Source: Cystobasidiopsis lactophilus
Taxonomy: Eukaryota; Basidiomycota; Agaricostilbomycetes; Agaricostilbales; Chionosphaeraceae
Length of the DNA stretch: 64,000 bases
Reading direction: 5' to 3'
NCBI GenBank assembly: GCA_001599975.1
Contig: BCIO01000003.1
Coordinates: 2,226,677 to 2,290,676, forward strand
Made by a program: the position numbers and the translations under genes. Numbering within the stretch: position 1 is the first letter of the stretch; the number at the start of each line of letters is the position of its first letter. Shown here piece after piece: positions 12,309 through 23,542 of the stretch. Below the pieces are notes generated by a model that worked only from the letters and a program-made list of their open reading frames with translations, was not told the DNA's origin and did no database searches.

Positions 12309-13403
12309 ATGCAGCACGCAGCATTCCAAGCAGGCCATGTCGCCGTCATCACTGGCAGCGCCTTCGGTGGCATCGGATACGCTTTCGCAAAGAAACTCCT
12401 CGGCTTGAAGCTCAAGGTCGTCCTGGCCGACTTCAACAAGGAGCAGCTCTCGAAGGCCGAAGATGGTGAATTTATTGCTGATCTTCCGTCTGTTGCCCGC
12501 TCAATGTAACGAACAGACTTGCTCGCCTCTGGTGTCGACAAGAGCTCCTTCCTGACCGCATTTCTGGACGTCACCAAACTGGACGATTGCAAAGCCCTTG
12601 CGGATAGCGTGTTTGAGAAGTTTGGCGGCGTCGATGTGCTCCACTTGAACGCAGGCATGGGCATTCGCGATGCTCACAAGGTTAGCCCTTCCCTCCTCTC
12701 TCTTCCAAACCATGGGCTGATCGATTGGGCAAAGCCGTGGACCAACCCTGAAATCTGGCACAAGACGCTCGATACCAATTTCTTCGGGGTCCTCAACGGG
12801 GCCCAAGCTTTCGTTGGGCGGATGTTGGAGAACCGGGGCGACAAGCCGGGTCTGGTGATAGTCACTGGCAGCAAACAGGGTATCACTGCGCCGCCTGGAA
12901 ACTCCAGCTACAATGTCTCAAAAGCCGCTGTCAGAGCTTACACCGAGCAGTTGGGGTTCGAGTGGGTTCTGGACTCTCACTAATGCCCTCCCCATCTCAT
13001 GTTGCCATCGCAGGCTGAACAAGGCCAACCCGGCGATGTCGGCGGCCCTTTTGGTCCCAGGCTTTGTTTTTACCAAGCTCACGCGGGCAGCGATTGGTGA
13101 AGACGCCAAGAAGCCGGACGGCGCCTGGACACCTGAGGAGACAGTCGACTACATGCTGAACAAGCTGTCGAAGAACGCCTTTTACATTGTTTGCCCAGAC
13201 AACGAAGTCACCGAGGGTCAGTTTCACGTTTGGGTCTAAACCTGGTGAGCCTGACAAGTTAATGCGGAACAGATATGGACCGCGGCCGCATGTCGTGGGC
13301 TTTGGACGATGTAATCATTGGTCGCCCACCTCTTTCGCGATGGCACGACGACCACAAAACAGACTTTGAGGAGCACATGAAGAAGTTCACTGGCAGCAAG
13401 TAA
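12309..13403 (+). CDS. Short-chain dehydrogenase/reductase (classical SDR)
   Basis: This is an NAD(P)-dependent oxidoreductase of the classical SDR family; the substrate cannot be told. The Rossmann glycine motif is TGSAFGGIGYAFAKK near residue 15, the NAG motif appears as LHLNAGMG, and the catalytic Ser and YNVSK (Tyr and Lys) follow in SKQGITAPPGNSSYNVSK. About four introns split the gene; removing the last one, near 13217-13272, leads to the tail FEEHMKKFTGSK. The start at 12309 lies only 101 bp after the PTEN-like stop codon, on the same strand. All catalytic residues are present, so activity is likely. It is a different subgroup from the two other dehydrogenases in this window. Confidence 0.9.
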
Positions 13404-13689
13404 AGTGGTGGCAACTTCGGACTTTGGCTTCGAGCCTGGTCGCCCGCTCTGGCATTATCGGTTTGCTCTTCGGAAGGAATGCAAGAGCTGTTAGTAGTGA
13501 CCATTGATCTCCAAGTTGTAGCCCGTGAAATCCAGCGGAACCACCTGTTGGCTCATGAGACCTCTCTCCGCACCCTGCCTGGACACCGCCTTGTCCGTCT
13601 TCGTCGACTCTGGACCAAGCCTGGCCCAAGAGGGCTATTCGTTGGTCACTAGTACAGCTGCATCGCCGACCTCGCCAGACGCCATAGCG

Positions 13690-16600
13690 ATGAGCAAGCG
13701 ACGGGGCCTCAAGAACATCTTGCGACGCGGAAAGAGCGTGCCCGCCGAGGAGCTCGAGTTGTTGGGTTGGGTTAGGCTGCGAGTGATTGCGTGCAAGGAC
13801 TTGATTGCAGTATGTCGTCTTTGGCTCTGGAATGGCTACAGACAGCGCTAACGATGCAAGCACAGAGGTCAGACAATCCGGTGCTGCTGATGTCGATCCC
13901 TCGGTCATCTTGGCTGATGCTCGCCGGCACAGGGACCGCAATGGCAAGAGCGACCCGTACTGTCGTGTCCGAATTGGCCCTCTTGTGACAGAGTCGGCCG
14001 TCGCCAGCGCTTGCCTGAACCCTTGCTGGGGTCACCCTCCGGACGGACTGGCAGTCAAGCCAGACAAAGTGCTCCCCAACGAGTTCTGCGTAGACTTCCC
14101 AGTTTATCGAGAGACTCTGTTCATCCAAAATGTAAGTCGAGCTCTCGCAGGTTGACGCCGCGCTCATGCGCATTCTCTATCATTACAGATCGAAATTGTG
14201 CTCTGGGACAAAGACAAGTTCTCCAAGAACGAGTCAGTGGTTTGCTTACGAAGAGACCAAGGGATTGCTAACGTGCCAGTAAAAACACCAGTTACATGGG
14301 TGAAGTCGCAATTGGGGTCGAGCGGTTCGTGCACACATTCCGTGGGCGCATAAAGAAGACGCTCTCAGGTCGCTTGCGTACAGCTGGTTCAACGTAGTCG
14401 AAGACGAAGACCCTCGCATCCTGTACAACGACCCCAAAAACACAGCCCACTGGCATACGCTCACCAGCACCCGAAACTCCATTCCGGCCTCAGGCTCCAT
14501 CTTGCTCAAGTTCGGCTTCATCCCCCAAGACCAGCGCTTGCCCAACAAAAAGTCTTCAGGCTCATCTGCGGCCACTGCCGGAAGCCCAAAGAAGCCGTCC
14601 GAGTCCCTCGAGACCTCAGAGCACGTGTTGAGCCGCCTAGTGCGAGAGACTATCGAAGTGCGTCTTGGCCTGACATGCTGGCGTTTGAGGCATCCCTAAC
14701 CCTAGTTGTCTCTCAGGACAAAATGCTGGGATCGCGGATGTCCAGGTTGGACAGAGTTCGGACCGCGCCTCCAACCGAAAGCGTTGGCACTTTGCGCAGC
14801 GGACAGGCTCCATCGTCCGTCCGGGATTCACCCATGCTCCACCGCAAGTATGCTGGTGACTCGAGCTCAACCGAGTCCGAGGATGAAGACGACGAGGACG
14901 ATGTGGACACCGAGTCGTCTTTCACCGACGCCGCGGAAGAGCTGGATGCGGACGAGCCTGTCGAAGAGCCCATCGCGCACATCTCGACCGATCGCCTATC
15001 AAGGATCGTCACTGCTACAACCGTTGAGCCACATGAAAAAGATTTGGCCAACCAAATGACGCCCACCTCATCGAGCGTCGGACAAGTTCCCCTTCGGCCT
15101 TTCAACCTGGAGCTGCTGGATTCCGACCTCGACCCCTCTGAAAAGACCCCGAAACCGGCAGCTGCGCCCCAGTTTTCGGAGACTTCGCCTCCCGCCTTGC
15201 TGCAGCCTCCCACTCGCCCCCCTTTGGGCGGCAGGAAGCTCTCGCTTCCCAACTTCATCAAGCGCGGCAACAGCTCTCGCTCCATCAACACTATGGCTTC
15301 TGATGCGAGTGACATGACCGAGAGCCCAACCCCCGAAGGGGCCTCCACGCCCAACAAGAAGTCGAAGAAGCGGCTGTTCTTGAAGAAAAAGCAACAGTCG
15401 ACCAGCTCCACCTCGGAAGATCCTTCGCAGAGCTCCAGCCCAGAGGCGACCAAAACCGAGCACAAGCGCAAGAAGTCCAAGAAGCGAAAAGGAGGCGATT
15501 ATCACCTGGGCAACGGCAAGCATGACATCGTTGGCATCGTCTTTCTCGAAGTCACCTCGGCGAGCGGATTGCCCCGGTGGAAGGCCGCCTCGCAAGTCAC
15601 CTTCGATATGGACCCTTTTTGCATCATCTCGTTCGGTCAAAAGGTCTTTCGAACGCGCGTCATCCGCCACTCTCTCAACCCGAACTGGAACGAGCGCCTG
15701 CTGTTCCACGTCCGAAGCCATGAAGTGGGCTTTGGCATGCAGTTCAACATTTTTGACTGGGACCGCTACTCGTCCAACGACCACGTCGCTGACGCTTCCA
15801 TGCTCGTTGGCGACCTCATGCAGAAGGCGCCCCAAGCTGGGACCGATGGCATTTACCGCTGCAACGAGCAAGGCTTTCTGGCCGACGACGATTTCAACGA
15901 GATCACCTTGCGCTGCGTCGTTCCCAAGCCTTCCGAATCCGATTCGTCCGCGTCGCCCGAGCTCAAATGCAAGGCCAAGTTCACGCCATATATCGCTTTG
16001 CGGCAACAGTTCTGGCGCCAGTACATGAAGCAGTTCGACACCGACAACAGCAAGGCCTTCTCTCAGATTGAGCTCATCGCCATGCTTGACTCGCTGGGCT
16101 CCACCCTCAACCCGGAGACTATCGATGCCTTTTTCGCCACGTTCAACAAGGAGGTCACGGACACTTTGACGTTTGATGAAGTCGTTATCTGCTTGGAGAA
16201 GGAGCTGGACAAGGACCAGCATCATAAGCGCCCTCTGCTGCCCTCGGGCGCCATGTCGCCAGCTCTAGAAGGCAACGGCGCCGCCCCTCTCAAGGACAAC
16301 GCAGGTGGCGTGGGCTTCTCGGGTTCCAACAGCTTCAGCTTGGCTCCACTAGATGCGGCCTTGGAGTCGGCGGCTGCGAAGGGCATGGCAGCTCACGACG
16401 AAGTGATGGAAACACCCTCGTCTTCTACCCAGCCTTCCGGCACCGAGTCCAGCGCCTCCAGTAGCACCAAACCCTCCAAACAGTCCAGCCTCAGGGAGTC
16501 GGAAGGGGTGGAGCGCGTCATCAACATCAAGACTTGCCCGCTTTGTCACAAGCCGCGCTTGAACCAAAAGTCCGAGGTGGACATCATCACCCACTTGGCC

Positions 16601-18019
16601 GTATGCGCAAGTCAAGATTGGGCCACCCTTTCAGTGGGTTTAGTGTGCTTTTCGTATGGGCCCATGCTGACGTCTGCGTCAGAACTTGATGGTCACCAAC
16701 TTTGTGACTTCCCAACAAGCAGTGCGTCCTCACATTTTGGTCGGTTATTCTTTATCTTACAGGTTTTGCAGCACCGCAAATGGCTTGGAAAGTTTGTCTC
16801 CCGTGTCACCAAGGGAGCTTATCAGCTCGGAGGCAAGTCTACCACCGAATCCACGCTCCACCTGACTCACAGTTTCTGCTCATGCAGCCGACAGCGGCAA
16901 CATTCTGGTCCAAGATCGACTTAGTGGGCAGCTCATCGAAGAAAAGATGCAGGTCTATGTGCGCTTGGGCATTCGCCTCGGCTACCGGGGCATGGCCAGC
17001 ACCGTCGAAGGAGCTCGAGGTGAGCTTCGGTCAGTGCGCAGAGCGTGCCGTCGGATACTGACCTCTCTCAAGTTCGACGCCTGCTCGCTTCCATGTCCGT
17101 CAAGCAAGGCGTCAAGTTCGATGCTCCGGAGTCAGCGGCCGGCATTGCCGATTTCAGTACGCTCTTCGCCCGGAAGGCTTTATCACACTGACCCTGCTTT
17201 GCAGTCGCCTTCCACAATCTGAATATGGACGAGGTCAAGGACCCACTCGGCTCCTTCAAGACCTTCAATCAGTTCTTCTATCGAAAACTAAAAGACGGCG
17301 CCCGACCGATTGCCGACCCAGACGACCCTCGCACGTTGGTCAGCGGCGCCGATTGCCGCATGATGGCTTTTCCTTCTGTTACAGAGGCAACGCGACTCTG
17401 GATCAAGGGCAAAGAGTTCACCATCTCGCGCCTGCTGGGCGAGCCTTACAAGCACCTCGCAAAGGACTACGAGAATGGGTCCTTGGCCATCTTCAGACTG
17501 GCTCCCCAAGACTATCACCGCTACCACTGCCCAGGTATGACAAGTTTCGTCGATGGGTGCCGCTTCTACTTGGCTCACTCCTTGCTCCCTAGTGGACGGC
17601 AAAGTTGGTGCGATCAAAGCCATTTCGGGGCTCTACTACACGGTGTGTACTTTGTAGAGAATGTGCAAGGCGCTCAACTGACGTGAGTACAGGTCAATCC
17701 CATGGCCATCCGCTCGACTGTTGATGTCTACGGGACCAACAAGCGCGAGGTTGTGCCCATTGACAGCAAAGTGTTCGGCAAAGTCATGTACGTCTGTATT
17801 GGCGCCATGATGGTCGGCAGTATCAATCAAACTGCCAAAGAGGGCGACGAGCTCAAGCGAGGCGACGAAATTGGCTACTTTGCGTTCGGAGGCAGCACCA
17901 TCGTCTGCCTTTTCCCTCCTGGCAAGGTCGAATTTGACGCCGACATCATTGAGAACTCTCAAGGCTGCATCGAGACTCTGGTCAGGGTCGGCATGCGCGT
18001 GGGTCAGGCAGTGGCATGA
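13690..18019 (+). CDS. PSD2: Phosphatidylserine decarboxylase with C2 domains (Psd2 type)
   Basis: The enzyme converts phosphatidylserine to phosphatidylethanolamine; C2-bearing forms act on endosome/Golgi-type membranes rather than mitochondria. Domain order: a first C2 domain split by introns ([27 protein letters not shown]), a long acidic Ser-rich linker, a second C2 domain ([40 protein letters not shown]), an EF-hand-like segment ([18 protein letters not shown]), a possible zinc site (CPLCHKP ... HLAVC), then the catalytic domain ([25 protein letters not shown]). Near the end FAFGGST is the self-cleavage site that forms the pyruvoyl group at Ser. It ends at 18019. The first exon may start upstream, at 13554; ATG 13690 is preferred because [16 protein letters not shown] begins the conserved part. 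Confidence 0.92.
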
Positions 18020-18074
18020 AGCGTTGTACTATTGCAGTTGTCGTTGTATTTGGCTTGAACACCACAGAAGTTGC

Positions 18075-19297
18075 CTAGAACCATCCGCGGGCTTTGATGT
18101 CTTCCGTGAACTCCCGCAGCATGTCTTCCTTATCTTGATAGACCATTTTGAGCACCTCCTTGGAGCGGGTCGTATCGAGCGTGAACGGAACGTCGGGGAT
18201 CTCGCGATCGACCTGCGCGATCTTCTCCTTGGGTATGATGCCTTGCTTGAGAGCCATGCCTGGGAACTCCTTCAAATCTGTGGCCAGTGTGATCAGGGAA
18301 TCTTGCCACGGTGCAGACTGTCAAAGCGGCTCACGGTATTTGCCACAAGAGACGATGAAGCGTTTTCCTCCCGCTGCAGGTGTCTGGAGCGCTCTGACGT
18401 GCGCCGCAGAGGTATCAGAGACAGAGACCCAGTTGGCGCCCATCGGAGCTGGTCCTTTGAAGATGGAATCGAAAAGGAGTTTGTTGGAGGTGTTCAGGTT
18501 TTCTGGCTTGTCGCATTCATGCATAATTCGTCCAAAAATAAACACTGGGTTGACGACAGACAGGTCGTAGGAGGGATTGTTGTCCTTGACGAAGTCCCAG
18601 GCCGCCCTTTCCGCCAAAGCCTTGGAGGCCATGTACTTGTGCATGGCTGTTGTGTTCTTGCCATCCTTTTTGACCTCTTGCACAGAAACTTCGTTCCAGT
18701 CCTTTTCGGAGTAGGCTTGGAGGGACTCAGTGCTTGCGCTGAACCTCTCATAACAACGGACGTACTTCCTGGCTTGCCCGGCGTGAAGACGGCAGCGTTC
18801 GATGAGGTGACCACGACACGCTGGATCTTGGGGTTCTTGAGCGCACTCTTGAGAATGCCAACCGTGCCTTTGACGGCAGGTCCGATGAGCTCTGGGGACA
18901 TCGTACATATTATTAGCCGCGTCCCTGCGGCTGAAGTGATAACCATTTACCTTCTGGCTCTACGGCGTCATAGTGGAACGGGCTGCTCGTGTGAATAATG
19001 GCCTGTACTCCCTGAACAGCAGTGTCAAAAGCGCCGTCGACGGTGATGTCGGCCACTTCGACGATCTCAAGCTTGTCGCCGAACATGCTGAATGTCTGCT
19101 TGACGTAGTCGCCTTTCGCCTTCGACCTCACAGTTCCCCTGACACTGTAGCCCGCCTCCAAGAGGTCTTTGACGACGTAGATGCCGAGAACTGCACCGAG
19201 CCGGAAGAACTCAGGACTGCCGCACTTCAAGCCCAGAATTTCGCTCACAGCCATTCACTCCAGAGACAAGGACCAATCCAGAAGCAGCAGCAGGCAT
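18075..19297 (-). CDS. NAD(P)-dependent extended-SDR reductase (Gre2/DFR-like)
   Basis: This belongs to the dihydroflavonol-reductase/Gre2-like extended SDR group, which reduces aldehydes and ketones with NADPH. Starting at the ATG at 19297 and removing an intron with donor GTGAGC gives VSGVNGFLGIYVVKDLLEAG, restoring the complete GxxGxxG Rossmann motif; an ATG at 19254 lies inside this intron and would lose it. Further motifs are GTVRSKAK, VVVTSSNAAVF, the catalytic YMASK, and NPVFIFGR. The last exon ends FTEDIKARGWF. Catalytic Tyr and Lys are intact. It is tail-to-tail with the decarboxylase gene, about 55 bp between stop codons. The natural substrate is unknown. Confidence 0.9.
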
Positions 19298-19531
19298 TGT
19301 GGAAACAGTAGCAGCTCAGCAAAACGAGCAGACGGTGGTGAGGAAAAGAGAGACGACATCGGAGGGGGCTATCGAACCTCATCGCCGACGCCTGCGCGAT
19401 TCCGAATTCATGGTTATGAAGGCCGATCGGCTAGAGAATTGCAGTACGATTATAAATAAGAGCGCGGGCCTAAGACAAGTGAAAGGGCGAAAGACAAAGA
19501 CAGCATGAATAGAGGCGCCACCGCGGACCCA

Positions 19532-20753
19532 TTAGTAGCCACAGAAGCCGTAACCGTTTGCACCGCCGGAGACCGTGCAAGACAGCCCGCCACAGCAGTC
19601 GGCAGCTGAGCCACAAAGAGCGTTGGCGGGCAAGCAGGTCGCGCAAGTGCCCGATGCGCCCGCATTCCTCGCCACCGCACACACTTGAGCGGCGCAACAT
19701 TGCGCTGCGCGTTGACAGTTAATATTGAATCGGCAATTGAGTGGGAAATGAAGCCTACCAGTACCATGCGTGCCAGCATAGTTGAATTGGGTGAGCGTGC
19801 ACGATGTGCCGGCCGATGGGCAAATCTCGATTGAAGTATAAGTCGTGGTCGCAGTGGTTGTCGAGATTGTGGTGAATGTGGTGGTCTGAGTGAAGGTGGT
19901 GGGAAAGGTGGTGGTGGTCTGGACGCCGTTCGCATAAGTTCGGGGCGCCCGAGATGAAAGGCTAGGGACTTACAGTGGTCGGCGACACCGAAACAGAAAG
20001 GCTAGTGCTTATTTCAGTAGTAGTGGTCTGAAGAGAACCGTGCTAAGGTCAATGCTGATGAAGCAGAAGGAAAGGGGCGGACCGTGGTGGGCGATACTGT
20101 AATGGACAGGCTGGTGGCCGTGCTGACCTCGGTGGTAGTGGTCTGAAGGCGACTCGTACTCAGGTCAATCCCGATAGATGAGAGATGAGAAACGAACCGT
20201 CGTGGGCGACACAGTGGTCTCAGTCGTCTGGAGAGAGAAACGGGAATGAGTTTGAGCTCTTCGGTGTCGCACATGGTAAGACCACAATACGCACTTGAGA
20301 AATAGATAGATCCGTGGTCGTCAGGGTGGAGGCAGAGAGCTATAAAAACGCCGCCGACCATGAGCATCCCATCCTTTTGAATCGCAGCCCCGAAATAAGC
20401 GCACCGTGACATAGCTGGTCTCGAGTGCCGTAGCGGTCGTTGTACGAAGCTGCAGTGACGTTTAAGGCCCAAGGTTGTTCCCAGGAGAAGCTGAAGCTCA
20501 CAGCGGTTTTGGTCACGGTCTTCTGCTTCGGTGGAGTTGGGGCAGGGCGCTTGAGCTGGCAGCTTTGACGCCCATCCGATGCAGTTACGCGAACATAGCC
20601 TGCGACGGTGCACCTCACGATGCAAGCTGGGTAGGGCTGGTTGAAGTTGCGCGTCTTGCAGGTTCGGATGCCTTGCGGAATTTTCTGGCTGAATGAACTG
20701 CCTTGCACACAGCCGAGCGAAATGGCGAGGAGGACCAAGAGGACGTTGAGCAT
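19532..20753 (-). CDS. Secreted Thr-rich protein with C-terminal Cys-rich domain
   Basis: The start at 20753 begins a signal peptide (MLNVLLVLLAISLGCVQG). Next come a short Cys region (PYPACIVRCTVAGYVRV), then several small exons coding for Thr/Ser/Val-rich segments (TTTTEVSTATSLS, TVSPTT, FTQTTTFTTISTTT) expected to be heavily O-glycosylated. The final exon gives a compact cysteine-rich domain containing CATCLPANALCG, DCCGGLSC and a tail YGFCGY, with the CC pair and spacing of knottin-like or Cys-rich secreted domains. A likely role is a wall or secreted stalk with a small binding head (inference). Exon joins in the Thr-rich part are approximate because two exon-intron units are near copies. 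Confidence 0.65.
19970..20170 (-). repeat. Tandem duplicated exon-intron units in the Thr-rich gene
   Basis: Two successive units of about 100 nt, at roughly 19970-20057 and 20070-20167, each contain a short exon coding a Thr-rich segment that ends in a VSPTT-type motif plus part of an intron. A third, more diverged copy of the VSPTT end lies near 20190-20225. Both exon and flanking intron sequence are similar, so whole exon-intron units were duplicated, not only the coding repeat. Confidence 0.6.
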
Positions 20754-22004
20754 TCCGAATTCTAGTTGGAGGCAATGGCAAACAAGGCGCAAAAGTAATG
20801 CTTGTCTTCAAAAAGGCTTTGTTTTGATTTGCTTTGGTCGGTTGGATATTGTGAGATGTACGAGAGCGCACGAGGCGTAGATCTGTAACAGGCATGCCCG
20901 CTGCGCGTTCAGACAACAGGTCAGCATTTTTAGGTAATGGAAGACCTTTTCGCGACGGAGCGCGCCAGCTAGCCTAGAGGACTTCCCAGCAGGTGCTAGA
21001 GCGCCACAAGACGAGCAGTTGCCAATGATCTATCAATGTCATGGCTAACACTACTCAATATATCAGTCGGAACACAGGGGGAATCGTAGATCAAAAGCAG
21101 AACTCGAGGAGTGGCACACTAAAGAAGTCTAGGCGAGGCGGCCAGATAGAACGACGCGGAACGTCTGCTACACTACTGCTACTCTGAATCCATCCAATGG
21201 TAATAATATAGCTTGGCAAGACGGCGGGAGATATGTTGAAGAGGAGGGATGTCGGGCGACTGGCACGCGTCTCTTAGGGTGGTTTTACGAGAGTAGTAGT
21301 AGCGTACGGCTCGCTCGGGAACGTTGACAACTACTAAGGCGGCGTTCGACAGAGGTTGAGCCAGCACGCCAGACGGCCTCGGTGCATGAGACGAGAAATT
21401 CAGCCGGATGCAAGGTCAGCAGGAATGCCAAGTAGCAGGGAGGCCAAACGAAGCGGGTCGGCTCCAAGCACGAACTGCACAACAATAAGCGTGAAGGCAA
21501 CGTGAACACTAACAGAGCAGAATGGTGGTCGGCAAAAGAAACGATGTCGGGGAGGGTGATCGATCTGATCGGCGACCATTGCCGACGACATCGCATTTTT
21601 CAATTCTTGACTCTGGACGACCATGTGTCAACATGTGGACACCTTCCTGTACTCTCTTGCTCTCGAGTACTGGCCGAAGTGGCCGGCCTGACTTGCCATC
21701 ACCTGCGCCACCATGCCGCTTAGATTTTTGCGTTTTCCTCCACAGCACGTTATCATGCCCAAGCTACGAGACACGAACAAGCCTATACGAGTGCGCAAGA
21801 ACTGGGCCCGCGTACAATAACGCAAGCATGGCCGCAAAAAGTGATGCCGACCCAACAAGCTTTCTCCAGAGCAAAGCTTGCCTCTATGGATTCTACGCGC
21901 GTGGTTTCGTTCTGCTTGACCGCTTGTTGGCGGACTGTGCTGCTGTTGCACACTGTATACCCCTTGACTCGAACCCAAGAAAGGGCAAGAGGCAGTGAGC
22001 GAGC
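20754..22004. promoter_or_regulatory. Long divergent intergenic region, no gene seen
   Basis: 1.25 kb separate the Thr-rich secreted gene (minus) from the DUF6533 gene (plus). Open frames here (for example 21522-21998) have no recognisable domain and no consistent splicing. The length is large for this window and would suit more complex regulation of the secreted-protein gene. I see no specific motif I would defend. Confidence 0.45.
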
Positions 22005-23350
22005 ATGAGCGGTGGCGGAGATGAGCTGCTGGACGTGGCCCTGCTTTTGCGACCTTCGCAAGTCTATCTCGCAGCGGGGGTGACATTGGTAGCCTGGGAG
22101 TACATCATCAACTTTGATGCGGGTTAGTCTTCTGGTGTGCTGTTGCAAGGTCCTGGGGGCTAAGCACCAAGCTACTCGCAGAGATCCAACTTTTCTGGCG
22201 GCGGAAATTCTCTCTGTCCACTGGCGTCTTTCTGTTCTTGAGATACTGGACGCTGCTGGTGGCCTGTTTCTATATGGCGTTAACCTTCGTTTTATGGTCG
22301 CCGGAAAGTTGTCGTTCAGCGCATTGGCTCGAGCCGTGCTTTGGCATCACCGTCCTATGTATGTCTCTCCCCTCTTTGAAGAGACCAGACGCCTTGGCTG
22401 ACGCGAGCAACCCAGTACCGGCTCAGTACCTGAGTAGGTCTAAGGCTCTGAAGTCGAACGCGACTCAAGAAGTCTTCAGTCGGTGTCAGAGCTTTCGCGC
22501 TGTGGGAGAAGAACAAATGGGTTGGAGCCTACCTGGTCTTTCTATCACTCGCAGGAGTCGTTGTCGAATGTGGGTACTTCCCTACCTGGCTCGAATTCAA
22601 ACTCATAAGTTGTGGGGGGTGCAGCCGTGGTGATCGTCCACCAGTCCTACCTGCCACTTCCGCCAGGGCTCAACATTTGCGTCGACGTGTCCACGCCGAA
22701 GAACAACCCGTACTTCTGGATCTTCTGGCTGTGCCCGGTCATCTTCGACTCGAGCGTGGTGGCGCTCACTTTTGTCTGCATCTTTCGGCTCTGGCGCACG
22801 GGCAGCGCTTTCCCCCTTTTGCTGCTCATGACCCGCGATGCGCTGCTCTACTTTGTGTCGATATTCACTCTGAACGTAATCAATTGTGCGTCAGATTACT
22901 TATGCTTCTTTGGCGGTCAGCTCACTGCCTTCGGACAGTGGCGTGGTTCACGTCGGATGCCACTATGTGAGCAGCTCCATGCTCTACTTTATAGTGAAGA
23001 TTGATCAAGAATGACGCAGCCGACCGCTCCACGCGCCGTTCACCGTCCTCTTTACCTCCATCATGGCGTGCCGCCTCTGCCTCCACCTCCGGGCTCCGGA
23101 TCTGCAAGGCAAAGGCGGGAACAACGGCAACACCTCTCACCGCCCGTCGGTCGCTCTGGTGCAAGACATCTTCTCCCGGCGAGCGTCGACCATGGCGCCC
23201 AAATCCCAAGCCGCTTCTTCCATGGCAGAGACGAACCCGCACTTCTTGTCCTACCCTTCAGCAGCGTCGACGCGCAAGATGTCAGTGCCGGATCTCAAGT
23301 CTTATTCGATAGGACCGCGGGGTTCAATAGTCGCCACCTCGTTCGTCTGA
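22005..23350 (+). CDS. Polytopic membrane protein with DUF6533 domain
   Basis: DUF6533 proteins are multi-pass membrane proteins very common in basidiomycetes, with no assigned function. After the start at 22005 the first exons give YLAAGVTLVAWEYIINFD and, after an intron, IQLFWRRKFSLSTGVFLFLR, the family's hallmark region. Further hydrophobic segments follow (LLVACFYMALTFVLW, VGAYLVFLSLAGVVV, FWIFWLCPVIFDSSVVALTF, ALLYFVSIFTLNVIN), giving about seven membrane passes. The cytosolic-looking tail is Ser-rich and ends GPRGSIVATSFV. At least six short introns are required and two exon borders (near 22395-22480 and 22890-23010) are uncertain. A transport, receptor-like or scaffold role cannot be chosen from sequence. 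Confidence 0.8.
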
Positions 23351-23542
23351 AGGAGTTGTCCAAGGACTAGCTTGCCCCCTTCGAGAGCTCTTCTGCGCGC
23401 CCATTCTTACTATAGCTTGAAGCTGGGCTTGAGCATTATGCATCATTGTATTTTATTACCACTCGTTCGTTGTATCATTTCGGCGAAAGGCCAGAAAGCG
23501 CTTTTGTTTTCTTTTGCCCACTCCGACCGTCTGCTTGGAGCC

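Noticed and set aside
19254-19254. ATG at 19254 as the start of the extended-SDR gene
   Set aside because: It lies inside an intron; starting there loses the Rossmann glycine motif, which is restored by the exon beginning at 19297.
21955-22030. T-arm-like hairpin with GGTTCGAGTC on the minus strand
   Set aside because: The five-base stem and seven-base loop look right, but no anticodon arm or acceptor stem can be folded upstream.
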